This document shows, one piece after another, positions 63,731 to 64,000 of a stretch of 64,000 nt of DNA. The first letter of the stretch is position 1; each line of letters opens with the position of its first letter. The notes beneath the pieces are model-generated. The model saw only the letters and a program-made list of their open reading frames with translations. It did no database searches and was not told the origin of the DNA. The translations under genes were made by a program, and so were the position numbers. This DNA is from AC-43 sp963728855 (lineage in GTDB: Bacteria; Actinomycetota; Actinomycetes; Mycobacteriales; Micromonosporaceae): assembly GCA_963728855.1 (NCBI GenBank), contig CAVSLN010000007.1, positions 248,001 to 312,000 of the forward strand, written 5' to 3'.

Positions 63731-64000
63731 CGCAAATCCCGTTGAAGGAGACCCGCGACAGCGGCATGGACAACACAAATTCGCGCCGCAGTTCGCCGGA
63801 TCGGCGCGGCGTTTCGCACCGTAGCCAGGCGCCGCCGCTAGGTGTCGATGTGGGCTTGTCCTGCGGCGCGCCGGGCCCGGGCGAGCCTCCCGCGCGGGCC
63901 CTCGCCACCGCCGTCAAGGGCGGTGTACCGGCCCGGGTCCCGGTAGCGGTCGGTCAGGCGGTCTCGGTGATGGGGCGGTCGACCCAGCTCATCATGCCGC
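63731..64000. other. 270 bp with no confident gene
   Basis: The plus strand is open from ATG 63764 to the end, but codon use is poor and no ribosome binding site is well spaced. On the minus strand the last 47 bp read MMSWVDRPITETA and stop at 63954, which could be the C-terminus of a gene entering from the right. Neither reading is supported by more than its open frame. Confidence 0.25.

Noticed and set aside
63764..64000. Protein-coding gene open to the right edge on the plus strand
   Set aside because: Composition and codon use are unconvincing, and the possible ribosome binding site is too far from the ATG.

Overview
The window is a high-GC, GTG/ATG-start actinobacterial sequence. A filamentous Actinomycetota host, perhaps Micromonosporaceae, is likely: there are Tat and lipoprotein exports, fascin-like and ricin-type lectin modules on secreted enzymes, a SigE-like ECF sigma factor, EccC/EccD (type VII secretion) debris, and IS701-like and IS200/IS605 elements. 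The genus assignment is inference.

Bases 1 to about 37,400 hold one extraordinary locus. Three giant same-strand reading frames (52-7296, 6992-22585, 22101-36311) plus a decayed fourth piece (36312-37389) read on from one another, each through a +1 frame change. If the frame changes are artefacts, or are bypassed, this is one polypeptide of about 12,000 residues or more whose N terminus lies outside the window. It is a mosaic of effector-like domains: several papain-fold (Tox-PL type) domains, an OTU-like cysteine protease with two degenerate sister copies, a phospholipase D domain, a TcdA/TcdB-like glycosyltransferase domain with a DxD motif, and a zinc-deaminase domain followed by a tandem array of HTH-like repeats. 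These are joined by acidic or proline-rich linkers and near-identical repeated cassettes. The domain set is that of a polymorphic toxin. Three frame breaks (two in the giant gene, one in the GH16 gene) share the string GGAAGCTC, and deleting one A at each restores a sensible protein.

Bases 37.5-62 kb are an accessory cluster of mostly secreted, sugar-binding or wall-active proteins. They include a GH16/CBM32 beta-glucanase and its broken duplicate, two lysozyme-like/ricin-lectin proteins (one preceded by a 351-aa unknown gene, the other by a stump of the same gene), an S8 protease with four Ig/beta-trefoil units, a GH71/99-like hydrolase and an SGNH hydrolase with fascin-like tails, and two thaumatin-like proteins. 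A PheA/TfdB-type FAD monooxygenase, an anti-sigma/ECF sigma pair and a broken SGNH remnant are interspersed. An attack role on fungal or bacterial walls fits the content but is inferred.

Bases 45.6-48.2 kb are a type VII secretion graveyard. The EccC N-terminus is fused to a flavin oxidoreductase, a second truncated EccC N-terminus follows, and the first codons of EccD remain, with the divergent eccC/eccD promoter region duplicated as 378-bp direct repeats. This is the only secretion-machine trace near the giant toxin.

The right end (61.6-63.7 kb) is an IS200/IS605-type element with TnpB, a translationally coupled 137-aa protein, a disabled TnpA and hairpins at both ends. IS701 and group II intron remnants sit at 42.9-43.7 kb. 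I saw no rRNA, tRNA or CRISPR array.
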